Source: Collinsella sp.
GTDB lineage: Bacteria > Actinomycetota > Coriobacteriia > Coriobacteriales > Coriobacteriaceae
Assembly: GCA_018368345.1 (NCBI GenBank)
Contig: JAGZEK010000001.1
Location: 186,001 to 250,000 of the forward strand
Reading direction: 5' to 3'
DNA: 64,000 nucleotides
The first letter of the stretch is position 1. Every line of letters begins with the position of its first letter. Position numbers and translations under genes: made by a program. Positions 16,289 to 23,957 of the stretch are shown piece by piece. Under the pieces are notes generated by a model. That model saw nothing but the letters and a program-made list of their open reading frames with translations. It had not been told where the DNA came from and made no database searches.

Positions 16289-16998
16289 TACTGACCCCTC
16301 CTCTCGGAGTTACGACGACGAGGACGGGAAGAGCCCTCGAGTGCAGGGTTGGGAACAGGCTGGCCCGGGAGCTTCTCGCCCAGGTAGATCCAGACCTTCA
16401 CGCCGCAAGCGCCCATGGTGGTGCTGGCGACAGCCGTGCCGTAGTCGATCTTGGCACGGAGGGTGTGCAGAGGCACGCGACCCTCGCGGTACCACTCACG
16501 ACGGCCCATCTCGGCACCGCCGAGACGACCGGAGCACTGGATACGGATGCCCTTAGCGCCGGCCTTGCGGGCAGACTGGACAGCCTTGCGCATAGCGCGA
16601 CGGAAGGCAACGCGGCCCTCGAGCTGCTCGGCGATAGACTGAGCAACGAGGTTGGCGTCGAGCTCGGGGCGCTTGATCTCGACAACGTCGACGGAGAGCT
16701 GGCCCTTGGAGACGCCAGCGACCTTCTCGAGCTCGGTGCGAAGGGTATCGATCTCGGCACCCTTCTTACCGATAACAACGCCGGGGCGAGCGGTGAGGAT
16801 GATGACCTTCACCTTGTCGCCAGCGCGCTCGATCTCGACGCGGGAGACAGCTGCGCGGGAAAGACGCTTCTCGAGGTACTTGCGGATCTCGAGATCGTTA
16901 CCGAGGGTCTTAGCGTAATCCTTCTCTGCGAACCAGCGGGAGCGCCAGTTCTCGGTGATGCCAAGACGGAAGCCGGTGGGGTAGACTTTCTGACCCAT
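16288..16998 (-). CDS. rpsC: 30S ribosomal protein S3
   Basis: 236 aa. N-terminal MGQKVYPTGFRLGITENWRS, the KH domain with VIGKKGAEIDTLR, and C-terminal signature IQCSGRLGGAEMGRREWYR, then a short Arg-rich tail. S3 sits at the mRNA entry channel and has helicase activity with S4 and S5. Overlaps rplP by one base and follows rplV by 6 bp. Confidence 0.97.
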   Translation of the reverse strand: MGQKVYPTGFRLGITENWRSRWFAEKDYAKTLGNDLEIRKYLEKRLSRAAVSRVEIERAGDKVKVIILTARPGVVIGKKGAEIDTLRTELEKVAGVSKGQLSVDVVEIKRPELDANLVAQSIAEQLEGRVAFRRAMRKAVQSARKAGAKGIRIQCSGRLGGAEMGRREWYREGRVPLHTLRAKIDYGTAVASTTMGACGVKVWIYLGEKLPGQPVPNPALEGSSRPRRRNSERRGQ

Positions 16999-17004
16999 AC
17001 AGCT

Positions 17005-17376
17005 TTACGCCTCCTTTCGAGGAGCAACGACGACGGTGATGTGGGAAGTACGCTTCAGAATGCGAGAAGCGGAACCCTTGGCGCGGGGACGGATGCGCTT
17101 AAGCGTCGGACCCTCGTCAACATAGGCAGCGGCGACAACCAGGTTGTCGGCACGCAGACCGTTGTTGTTCTCGGCGTTCGCAACGGCGGAACGGAGAACC
17201 TTCTCGACATCCACGGCGACGGCGCGGTCGCAGAAGTGGAGGATGTCGAAGGCCTGAGCGACAGGCTTGCGGCGGATCAGATCGACCACCAGGCGGGCCT
17301 TGCTGGGGGAAACACGCACGTACTTAGCGACGGCGCGAACCTCGGTGGCCTCAGTTTCAATAGACTTAGTTGCCAT
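17005..17376 (-). CDS. rplV: 50S ribosomal protein L22
   Basis: 123 aa. VRVSPSKARLVVDLIRRKPV and the C-terminal loop RIRPRAKGSASRILKRTSHI that reaches into the peptide exit tunnel. Slightly long N-terminus. Located between rpsS and rpsC as in most bacteria. Confidence 0.97.
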   Translation of the reverse strand: MATKSIETEATEVRAVAKYVRVSPSKARLVVDLIRRKPVAQAFDILHFCDRAVAVDVEKVLRSAVANAENNNGLRADNLVVAAAYVDEGPTLKRIRPRAKGSASRILKRTSHITVVVAPRKEA

Positions 17377-17390
17377 TTACGGTTAACCCC

Positions 17391-17651
17391 CTATTTGGCC
17401 TTGTGGCCACGGAACGTACGAGTCGGCGCGAACTCGCCGAGCTTGTGACCAACCATGGACTCGGTAACATACACGGGCACATGCTTGCGGCCGTCGTGGA
17501 CGGCGATGGTGTGACCAACCATCTCGGGGAAGATGGTGGACGCGCGGGACCAGGTCTTCACGACGTCCTTCTTGCCAGCCTCGTTCATCGCGGTGATACG
17601 CGAGAGAAGGCGAGTCTCCACGAACGGGCCCTTTTTGAGACTTCTGCTCAT
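17391..17651 (-). CDS. rpsS: 30S ribosomal protein S19
   Basis: 86 aa. MSRSLKKGPFVETRLLSRIT and the signature MVGHTIAVHDGRKHVPVYVT followed by KLGEFAPTRTFRGH. S19 binds the 3' head of 16S rRNA with S13. It is shorter by a few residues than E. coli S19. 32 bp after rplB. Confidence 0.97.
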   Translation of the reverse strand: MSRSLKKGPFVETRLLSRITAMNEAGKKDVVKTWSRASTIFPEMVGHTIAVHDGRKHVPVYVTESMVGHKLGEFAPTRTFRGHKAK

Positions 17652-17683
17652 AAGTGCTTTCTCCTAAAACTCGGTATCCGAAA

Positions 17684-18514
17684 TTACTTCTTACGGCGAC
17701 GAATAATGTGCTGGTTCGAGACCTTCTTCTTCTTGCGCGTACGAAGGCCCTTCGTCGGCTTACCCCAGGGGGTAACGGAGGGACGACCAGAGGTGTGGTT
17801 CTTGCCCTCGCCACCGCCGTGCGGGTGGTCGACAGGGTTCATGACGGTACCGCGGACGGTCGGGCGCACGTTCATGTGACGCTTACGGCCGGCCTTGCCG
17901 ATGACGATGTTGGCGTGATCGGCGTTGCCGACCTCACCGACGGTGGCGCGGCAGGTAACGAGGATGCGGCGCATCTCGGAGGAAGGCATACGGACGATGG
18001 CGTACTTGCCCTCCTTACCCATCAGCTGGCAGGAGTTACCGGCGGAACGGGCGATAGCAGCGCCCTTGCCCGGCTGGAACTCGACGGCGTGGATGAGCGT
18101 ACCGACGGGGATGTCGGCGAGGGGCAGAGCGTTGCCCGGCTTGATGTCGGCGTCAGAACCGGACATGATGGTCTGACCGACCTCGAGGCCCTTGGGGGCC
18201 AGGATGTAGCGCTTCTCACCGTCAGCGTAGTGCAGCAGAGCGATGCGAGCGGAACGGTTCGGATCGTACTCGATCGTGGCAACCTTGGCGGGCACGCCGT
18301 CCTTGTTGCGCTTGAAGTCGATCACGCGGTAACGACGCTTCACGCCGCCGCCCTGGTGGCGGGTGGTGATGCGGCCGTTGTTGTTACGACCGGCCTTCTT
18401 GGGCAGGGGCTCGAGAAGAGACTTCTCGGGCTTGGTGCAGGTGATCTCGGAGAAGTCGGAGATCGTCTGCCAACGCCTACCAGCGGAGGTCGGCTTAAGG
18501 TGCTTTACAGCCAT
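17684..18514 (-). CDS. rplB: 50S ribosomal protein L2
   Basis: 276 aa from the ATG at 18514 with AAAGGGATTG ahead; the ORF continues upstream but starts MAVKHLKPTSAGRRWQTISD as homologues do. The signature PVDHPHGGGEGK near the C-terminus contains the His important for peptidyl transfer. A 180-bp gap separates it from rplW, unusual inside the S10 operon, and holds a motif shared with the rplC leader (18595-18618), so a second promoter may drive rplB onward. Confidence 0.96.
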   Translation of the reverse strand: MAVKHLKPTSAGRRWQTISDFSEITCTKPEKSLLEPLPKKAGRNNNGRITTRHQGGGVKRRYRVIDFKRNKDGVPAKVATIEYDPNRSARIALLHYADGEKRYILAPKGLEVGQTIMSGSDADIKPGNALPLADIPVGTLIHAVEFQPGKGAAIARSAGNSCQLMGKEGKYAIVRMPSSEMRRILVTCRATVGEVGNADHANIVIGKAGRKRHMNVRPTVRGTVMNPVDHPHGGGEGKNHTSGRPSVTPWGKPTKGLRTRKKKKVSNQHIIRRRKK

Positions 18515-18594
18515 TACAATCCCTTTCAATAGGAATCCGTTAGCCATCGCAGACAGGGATTCGAGGTTCTGCCTCGGGTGCGATGACACCGGAC

Positions 18595-18618
18595 GTATAC
18601 ACGGTTCCGGGCGTGTCC
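18595..18618 (-). promoter_or_regulatory. 24-bp motif shared with the rplC leader
   Basis: Between rplW and rplB: GTATACACGG, TTCC, GGGCGTGTCC on the plus strand. The rplC upstream region at 20460-20483 matches it at 21 of 24 positions, and the rpsL upstream region shares CCGGGCGTATCC. On the transcript strand it can form an ACACG/CGTGT hairpin ending in TATAC, which could also be a -10 element. Function is inferred only. Confidence 0.5.
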
Positions 18619-18693
18619 ATTTTATACGCCCAAAACCTTGAGCTCTCGCCTCCCCTATTTGGGAGGCATGAGCTCACTCAACAGCAGCGAGTC

Positions 18694-18981
18694 TTAGGCC
18701 TGGTTGCCAAAGACCTCGATGGTGTCGCCCTCGGCCAGCGTGACGATGGCCTTCTTCCAAGAACGGGTCTTGCCGGCGACATAGCGCACGCGCTTGGTCT
18801 TGGGCTTGACCGTCAGGGTGTTCACGCGAACGACCTTGACGCCGAAGATCTCCTCGACAGCGTCCTTGATCTGATACTTGTTAGCATCCTTGGCGACCTC
18901 GAACGTGTACTTGTTCAGCTCCATACCGGAGAAGGAACGCTCGGACACGATCGGACGGATGATGATCTCGTGGGCGGTCAT
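18694..18981 (-). CDS. rplW: 50S ribosomal protein L23
   Basis: 95 aa. MTAHEIIIRPIVSERSFSGM, FEVAKDANKYQIKDAVEEIF and VKVVRVNTLTVKPKTKRVRY are the family features. L23 sits at the tunnel exit and docks trigger factor and SRP. Its start codon abuts the rplD stop, so it is coupled to rplD. Confidence 0.96.
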   Translation of the reverse strand: MTAHEIIIRPIVSERSFSGMELNKYTFEVAKDANKYQIKDAVEEIFGVKVVRVNTLTVKPKTKRVRYVAGKTRSWKKAIVTLAEGDTIEVFGNQA

Positions 18982-19608
18982 TTATGCAAGCACCTCCCCG
19001 AAGTGAGCGGCGATGTCGGCGGGCATCAGCACGGCGTTGTTGTTGACGAGATCGTAGGTGTTGGCCTCGTCGGCAGTGATGATGAACGTCTTGGGAATGT
19101 TGCGGAACGACAGGTAGGCGTTGACGTCCTCATCGCGAACGATGATGGTCAGACGCTTGCCCTCAAGGCCGAGAGCCTTGAGCATGGCGACGGCAGCCTT
19201 GGTGGAAGGCTTCTCGAAGCCGTAGTCGTCGACGAGCACGAGCTCGCCATCGGCCAGCTTGGCGGACAGCGCGGAGCGCATAGCCAGCTTGACCTCCTTG
19301 TTGTTCATACGCTTAGCGTAGGAACGGGGCTTGGGGGCGAAGACAACGCCACCGTGACGCCACTGGGCAGCACGGATGGAACCCTGGCGGGCACGGCCGG
19401 TGCCCTTCTGACGCCAAGGCTTCTTGCCGCCACCGGAAACCTCAGAGCGGCCCTTAGCAGACTGGGTGCCCTGACGCCAAGAGGCCATCTGGCACTTGAC
19501 GATGTGGTGCATAACGTGGATGTTCGGCTCGATGCCGTACACCTCAGCGGCGAGCTCGGCCTCGGCGACCTTCTTGCCCTCGCTGTTCTTTACTTCAAAC
19601 TTTGCCAT
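18982..19608 (-). CDS. rplD: 50S ribosomal protein L4
   Basis: 208 aa. The tunnel loop region is seen in GGGKKPWRQKGTGRARQGSI and RAAQWRHGGVVFAPKPRSYA. L4 lines the exit tunnel; in several bacteria it represses its own operon by binding the S10 leader. The rplC leader here has hairpins that would be natural candidates, but this is not shown. Confidence 0.96.
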   Translation of the reverse strand: MAKFEVKNSEGKKVAEAELAAEVYGIEPNIHVMHHIVKCQMASWRQGTQSAKGRSEVSGGGKKPWRQKGTGRARQGSIRAAQWRHGGVVFAPKPRSYAKRMNNKEVKLAMRSALSAKLADGELVLVDDYGFEKPSTKAAVAMLKALGLEGKRLTIIVRDEDVNAYLSFRNIPKTFIITADEANTYDLVNNNAVLMPADIAAHFGEVLA

Positions 19609-19654
19609 TTAAGTGTTCTCCTTGGTATGACGCTGGGCTAAATGGGCTGGGCCC

Positions 19655-20275
19655 TTAGGCCATACGGATGGCGACGAGACCATTCTTGGCACCCGGGACA
19701 GCGCCCTTGACCAAGATGAGGTTCTGCTCGGCATCGATGCGGACAACGGAAAGGTTCTTGACGGTAACGCGCTCGTTACCCATGTGACCGGCCATCTTGA
19801 CGCCCTTGAGGACGCGCGCAGGATAGGCGCACTGACCGATAGAACCGGGGTGACGCTGGAAGTGAGAACCATGCGTCATAGGACCGCGGCGCTGACCCCA
19901 GCGCTTGATGCGACCCTGGAAGCCCTTACCCTTGGAGGTACCGATGACGTCGACCTTCTCGACATCAGCGAAATCAGCGACGGTGACGACCTCGCCGACC
20001 TTGTGCTCCTCGCCGTTCTCGACGCGGACCTCACGAAGGAAGCGGACAGGCTCGACGCCAGCCTTGGCGAAGTGACCAGCCATGGGCTTGTTCACGTTCT
20101 TGGCCTTGATGTCGCCGAAACCGATCTGGACGGCGTCATAGCCGTCGGTTGCCTGAGTTTTAACCTGCGAGACAGCGCAGGGGCCAGCCTGGATGACCGT
20201 GACGGGAACGACGTTATCGTCCTCGTCCCAAACCTGGGTCATGCCAATCTTGCGGCCGAGAATCATGCTGATCAA
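19655..20275 (-). CDS. rplC: 50S ribosomal protein L3
   Basis: 206 aa if started at the TTG at 20275 (ISMILGRKIGMTQVW), which aligns with the usual MI-x-ILGRK N-terminus; an ATG at 20266 is the alternative. Neither has a strong Shine-Dalgarno sequence. The family signature is FQGRIKRWGQRRGPMTHGSH. L3 nucleates 50S assembly and approaches the peptidyl transferase centre. It is first in this operon because rpsJ lies 14 kb away. A 450-bp untranslated region with hairpins precedes it. Confidence 0.94.
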   Translation of the reverse strand: MISMILGRKIGMTQVWDEDDNVVPVTVIQAGPCAVSQVKTQATDGYDAVQIGFGDIKAKNVNKPMAGHFAKAGVEPVRFLREVRVENGEEHKVGEVVTVADFADVEKVDVIGTSKGKGFQGRIKRWGQRRGPMTHGSHFQRHPGSIGQCAYPARVLKGVKMAGHMGNERVTVKNLSVVRIDAEQNLILVKGAVPGAKNGLVAIRMA

Positions 20276-20282
20276 GATATGA

Positions 20283-20333
20283 TCCCAACTCTCGCGTGGT
20301 CTTGGGACAATGCGTACACCACCGAGCGTACGC
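20283..20333 (-). promoter_or_regulatory. Two hairpins in the rplC leader
   Basis: Just upstream of the rplC start, TCCCAA (20283-20288) pairs with TTGGGA (20302-20307), and GCGTAC (20312-20317) pairs with GTACGC (20328-20333). Hairpins so close to a start codon without a strong ribosome site suggest translational control, for example by L4 as in other S10 operons; this is inference. Confidence 0.4.
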
Positions 20334-20459
20334 CCCTAGAGGACCACTACTTACACGACGTGCTCCCCAGCCTTGTATTTCGCCCGGACTACCTGACAAC
20401 CCTATTAAGCAGGCATTTTGTCCAGCCAGAATACTCCCCTGGTTTCACACAGCTGTTTA

Positions 20460-20483
20460 GTATACACGGCTGCGGGCGTATCC
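20460..20483 (-). promoter_or_regulatory. Promoter-like motif upstream of rplC
   Basis: GTATACACGG then CTGC then GGGCGTATCC on the plus strand; on the minus strand it ends in TATACT, a good -10, without a clear -35. 21 of 24 bases match the motif at 18595-18618. Upstream on the minus strand GAAATATG lies 9 bp ahead of GGATACGCCCG, the same spacing as in the rpsL upstream region. Confidence 0.5.
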
Positions 20484-20536
20484 ATCGAGATTCATATTTC
20501 ACTCACATTGTTTACGCAGGTAAAGTGCATGGATGG

Positions 20537-20687
20537 CTCCCGAGCACGGCGGAGGGCCGGAGAAATATATTAAGGTCCCTGCTCTACAGTCCTGCGCAAG
20601 ACGGAGAGCACATTAAGTGCTCTCCTTTGCGTGCGGAACTCGCGATGACCTTAATATATTTCTCCGGCCCTCCGCCGTGCTCGGGAG
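20537..20687. repeat. Giant hairpin element, copy 1 (upstream of rplC)
   Basis: Perfect 41-bp inverted repeat: 20537-20577 and 20647-20687, GC-rich outside (CGAGCACGGCGGAGGGCCGG) and AT-rich inside (AAATATATTAAGG). The 69-nt loop contains a nested 9-bp hairpin, GGAGAGCAC and GTGCTCTCC around ATTAA (20603-20625), itself flanked by pairing TGCGCAA and TTGCGTG. The loop differs from copy 2 at only four positions, two of which are a compensating pair in the nested stem. The arms are unrelated to those of copies 2 and 3. It is 260 bp upstream of rplC and 39 bp after the phosphatase stop. No ORF. Confidence 0.92.
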
Positions 20688-20725
20688 ACGACACGTTGAT
20701 GTCTGCTTAACTCTGCTCGCTCAGG

Positions 20726-21352
20726 CTAATGACTTTGTTGGGGGTCCACTATTTGCTGGAGGGTGAACTTGCATTGCATTGGCTCGCCCTCTACTTGTGG
20801 CTCCGCCTCATCAAAATCGAAAATCATAATGGCGCAGTTGGGGAGTTTTGTTGGGAGCTCGAAGCCCTCTGGGGCTGCAGCCTTGATGAATTGGCGGCTG
20901 GCACTGCCGTGGCTTACTGCTAGGAGGGTTTCGATGCCCTCGGCGCCCATGAGATTGGTGAGGGCGCCCACCATGCGCTCCTGCAGGGCATGGCTTCCTT
21001 CTCCGCCAAATGGGATCAGGTCCTCGCCGGGGTCCCAGACGTCGGTGGGAAGGGCATCGTGGGGGCCTTCTTCGAAGGTGCCGTAGCTGCGCTCGATGAT
21101 GCCTTCGCAGGGCTCGACTGCTGCATCCGGGCCGAGGAGTTCGGTTGCGACGAGACTTGCCGTGTCCATGGCTCGGCCTAAGGGCGAAGAGACCACTTTG
21201 TCGGGGACGACGCCGTGGGCTTTGAACCATGCGGCTGCCATTCCCGCTTGCTTGCGGCCCAGATCGGTCAACGGAGAATCGCAGCGGCCCTGGACGAGCT
21301 TTTTAACGTTGAATTCTGTCTGACCGTGGCGGAGTAGATATAGACGCTTCAT
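20726..21352 (-). CDS. Histidine phosphatase family protein (phosphoglycerate mutase-like)
   Basis: 208 aa. The N-terminal LYLLRHGQTEFN has the phosphoacceptor His; the second catalytic His is in LLAVSHGSASRQF. DKVVSSPLGRAMDTASL is also typical. The family includes cofactor-dependent mutases and broad phosphatases such as GpmB and CobC-like proteins; the substrate cannot be assigned. It is a small gene following the CDF transporter gene by 39 bp, so possibly co-transcribed. Confidence 0.88.
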   Translation of the reverse strand: MKRLYLLRHGQTEFNVKKLVQGRCDSPLTDLGRKQAGMAAAWFKAHGVVPDKVVSSPLGRAMDTASLVATELLGPDAAVEPCEGIIERSYGTFEEGPHDALPTDVWDPGEDLIPFGGEGSHALQERMVGALTNLMGAEGIETLLAVSHGSASRQFIKAAAPEGFELPTKLPNCAIMIFDFDEAEPQVEGEPMQCKFTLQQIVDPQQSH

Positions 21353-21391
21353 GCTCTCCCCTTCTGTATAACTTGCTTTGCTGGCACAGCC

Positions 21392-22552
21392 CTACTCGTG
21401 GGTATGGCCTACGTAGTCTTCGTCGATCGTGATCTTGGCGACCGACTTGGGATATTCCGATTCGACCCGTTTCGCCAGCGCGCGCTTCAGGTCCTCGGCG
21501 CTCATCGCCAAATCCGAGGGACGTACGCAGTCAAAGATCACGTTGGTATGCGTGGGGCCCGGAACACAGCGTAGGTCGTGGATCGAGAGGCGGCTATCAA
21601 TCTCTTGAGCCATAGCGTTGATGCGCAGACGCATGCTCGCCACCTTTGGATCGTCGGTCACGATGGGATCGTAATGGAGCGTGACGATCATGCCGTCTTC
21701 GACCCTAAACGACTGCTCGATGTTATCGAGCGTGTCGTGACTTTCCAGCGGGCTGGCCTCGGCTGCCATCTCGGCGTGAGCGCTTGCGAACTTCCTGCCC
21801 GGGCCGTAGTCGTGAACCATCAAATCGTGAACGCCCAAAACGCCGGGGTAGCTCATGATCTTGTCTCGAATGTGCTTGACCAGCTTTGGATCGGGTGCCT
21901 GGCCCAAAAGCGGGCTCACCGTATCCTGGATGAGCTCAAAGCCGCTCCAGCCGATATAGGCGCCAACGGCAAGGCCGACCCATGCGTCAAGATTGATGTG
22001 CGTCACCTGCGAAACAATTGCGCACGCCAGCACGGCACCCGTAGCTAGGACATCGTTCTTTGAGTCCTGAGCGGTCGCATGCAACGTCTCGGACTCAATG
22101 CGATCGCCGAGCTTTTGGTTGAGGGCCGCCATCCAGAGCTTAACAATCATCGAAAGCACCAAGACTGCCACCAGGGCAAGCGAGAACTCGACAGGTTCGG
22201 GGTGGATGATGCGCTCAACCGAGGACTTCACCAGCTCAACGCCAATCAGCAGCACGAGCGCCGCCACGACCAGACCCGAGAGATACTCGTAGCGGCCATG
22301 TCCGTAAGGATGCTCGGGGTCGGCCGGCTTGCCCGCCAGCTTAAAGCCAAGCACGCTCACGATGTTCGAGCTGGCATCGGACAGGTTGTTCATGGCGTCC
22401 GCCACAATCGAAACCGATCCCGACAGCACGCCAATTGCACCCTTCGCAGCGCAAAGCGCAACATTGGCGAGAATACACACTATGCCCGTCAACGTTCCCA
22501 CGCGCGCACGGTCGCCCTGCGCACGACGAACAATCCACTCGACCATCCTCAT
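21392..22552 (-). CDS. Cation diffusion facilitator family transporter
   Basis: 386 aa with a GGGGA ribosome site before the ATG at 22552. Six transmembrane helices, first at about residues 20-45, then a cytoplasmic domain with two-domain extension (VLGVHDLMVHDYGPGRKFAS). GHGRYEYL after helix 2 is typical. The metal site differs from zinc transporters such as YiiP: helix 2 has NNLSD and helix 5 has DSKND, giving Asn/Asp and Asp/Asp instead of Asp/Asp and His/Asp. It probably exports a divalent metal (Mn, Fe or other); specificity is unclear. Confidence 0.88.
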   Translation of the reverse strand: MRMVEWIVRRAQGDRARVGTLTGIVCILANVALCAAKGAIGVLSGSVSIVADAMNNLSDASSNIVSVLGFKLAGKPADPEHPYGHGRYEYLSGLVVAALVLLIGVELVKSSVERIIHPEPVEFSLALVAVLVLSMIVKLWMAALNQKLGDRIESETLHATAQDSKNDVLATGAVLACAIVSQVTHINLDAWVGLAVGAYIGWSGFELIQDTVSPLLGQAPDPKLVKHIRDKIMSYPGVLGVHDLMVHDYGPGRKFASAHAEMAAEASPLESHDTLDNIEQSFRVEDGMIVTLHYDPIVTDDPKVASMRLRINAMAQEIDSRLSIHDLRCVPGPTHTNVIFDCVRPSDLAMSAEDLKRALAKRVESEYPKSVAKITIDEDYVGHTHE

Positions 22553-22625
22553 CAGTCCCCACGGTACTACCTATATATCTATTGCTCAAACGGATTGTAG
22601 TGTAGCCACTTTGTCCTCCAGATAC

Positions 22626-22664
22626 AAAAAGGCCGCAGCCCACACGGGCCGCAGCCTTGGAATA
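22626..22664 (-). terminator. Terminator after the PTS EIIC gene
   Basis: On the minus strand AAGGCTGCGGCC, a short loop and GGCTGCGGCCTTTTTG: paired AAGGC/GCCTT base, GC-rich top and a U-run. It lies 30 bp past the PTS stop codon and before the CDF start region. Confidence 0.75.
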
Positions 22665-22696
22665 TGACAAAGGAATCGTCCTTTTGTCGCACAGAT

Positions 22697-23911
22697 TTAT
22701 GCGCTTGCTTCAGCAGCGCTCGCCACTGTTTCGAGCGAATCAGCTGCGTCTTCTGCCGCCTGCATCTTTGTCGGCACCACGCCAAAACAGCAGCTCAGCG
22801 CCGCAGACACCGCAAATGCTGCGCCGCCGGCAGCGCAGCACCACAGCAGATTCGAGATGCCGCCCGTGGCAAAGCCAATGACCATGAGGACATTCGTCAT
22901 ACCGATGGTATAAGCCGTAACGTGGCCCACGGCCGCAACAAGGCCTCCGACGGCGCCGCCAACGGCCATGCACGTCAGACACCTGCCATATTTAAAGCCG
23001 CATCCGTACAGCGCTGGCTCGCTTACGCCGCCAAGAATCCCCGAGATTGAATAGCCCAGCATGAGCGCCTTCTCGTCCTTATCCGCAACGCGGAGCGACG
23101 CGCCAAAGGGCATACCCCAAACGGCGAACGTTGCCATCGTCGCGGCGATCAGGATGCACGAATCCGTTCCCACACTCATAAACTGCGCATAGGCGAGCGA
23201 TAGGACAACGTTGCTGACACCCGCGATCTTAAGAAACTCCCAGCCCGCGGCAAGCCCCATGAGCGTGAGCAGCGACACGATGCCACCGGAATTGCCAAGC
23301 ATAAACATAAGCTGTCCCAACAGCATGCCCAGATAGCTGCCTGCCGGCGCCGTAACACACAGCGACACCGGAACCATGACAAGCATGGTTGCAAACGGTA
23401 CAAAAGAAAACGCCACAGCCTGAGGGATAGTGCGCTTAAAGAAACGCTCCACCTGCCATAGCACGGGCACCGAGATGAGAACCGGAATAACAGTCGTCGT
23501 GTAATCGTTGACCGGCGCGGGAAGTAAATCATACACGAAAGTCATCGATGCCCCCGTCGTCGATGCGGCATCAACGAGCTTAAGCAGATCGGGCACAATC
23601 AATACGCCGCCCAGCATCATGCCCAGCTGCTCCGAGCAACCGAGCTGGCGGGCAGCGGCCCAACCAAGATAGATGGGCAAAAAGTAATAGCCAGCGTTAT
23701 ACAGCCAGCTGTAAAACAGGCGATAGATTTCGGAATCGGCAGGCCATAGACCAAGCATGCCTTCGCCCATAATGACGGCAACGGTGCGGAACAGCGCCGC
23801 GCAGACAATAAACGGCAACGCCGACATCATGCTTTTGGACAGATAGTCCACCACGGCCATGGCGTTTGATGAAACCGTCGTTGTAAACGAGGTGTTAGAA
23901 ACTTGTGACAT
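22697..23911 (-). CDS. Stand-alone PTS EIIC permease, beta-glucoside/sucrose type
   Basis: 404 aa from the ATG at 23911 (GGGAAAGG ahead); the ORF extends further upstream only because it overlaps accDA in another frame. About ten hydrophobic helices; the substrate-site motif SISGILGGVSEPALYG is the EIIC signature. There is no EIIB Cys domain or EIIA domain in this gene or its neighbours, so it must borrow partners encoded elsewhere or has another role. It follows the fatty-acid operon by 40 bp but is probably functionally unrelated. Confidence 0.82.
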   Translation of the reverse strand: MSQVSNTSFTTTVSSNAMAVVDYLSKSMMSALPFIVCAALFRTVAVIMGEGMLGLWPADSEIYRLFYSWLYNAGYYFLPIYLGWAAARQLGCSEQLGMMLGGVLIVPDLLKLVDAASTTGASMTFVYDLLPAPVNDYTTTVIPVLISVPVLWQVERFFKRTIPQAVAFSFVPFATMLVMVPVSLCVTAPAGSYLGMLLGQLMFMLGNSGGIVSLLTLMGLAAGWEFLKIAGVSNVVLSLAYAQFMSVGTDSCILIAATMATFAVWGMPFGASLRVADKDEKALMLGYSISGILGGVSEPALYGCGFKYGRCLTCMAVGGAVGGLVAAVGHVTAYTIGMTNVLMVIGFATGGISNLLWCCAAGGAAFAVSAALSCCFGVVPTKMQAAEDAADSLETVASAAEASA

Positions 23912-23926
23912 GGAACGCCTTTCCCA

Positions 23927-23957
23927 ATGTGACATGCGGACTGTCCCTTTGTCACAT
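23927..23957. repeat. GGGACAG-loop hairpin over the accDA stop codon
   Basis: ATGTGACA (23927-23934) pairs perfectly with TGTCACAT (23950-23957); the loop read on the minus strand is AAGGGACAGTCCGCA. The accDA stop codon (23952-23954) is in one arm. It is one member of the variable-arm, GGGACAG-loop family. Confidence 0.6.

Noticed and set aside
20276..20536. Missing rpsJ or a small gene before rplC
   Set aside because: No frame with a ribosome site and start was convincing, and rpsJ is intact at 34195.
20537..20687. Ordinary Rho-independent terminator for the phosphatase gene or rplC
   Set aside because: The stem is far too long, the loop is 69 nt and conserved, and no U-run follows on either strand.
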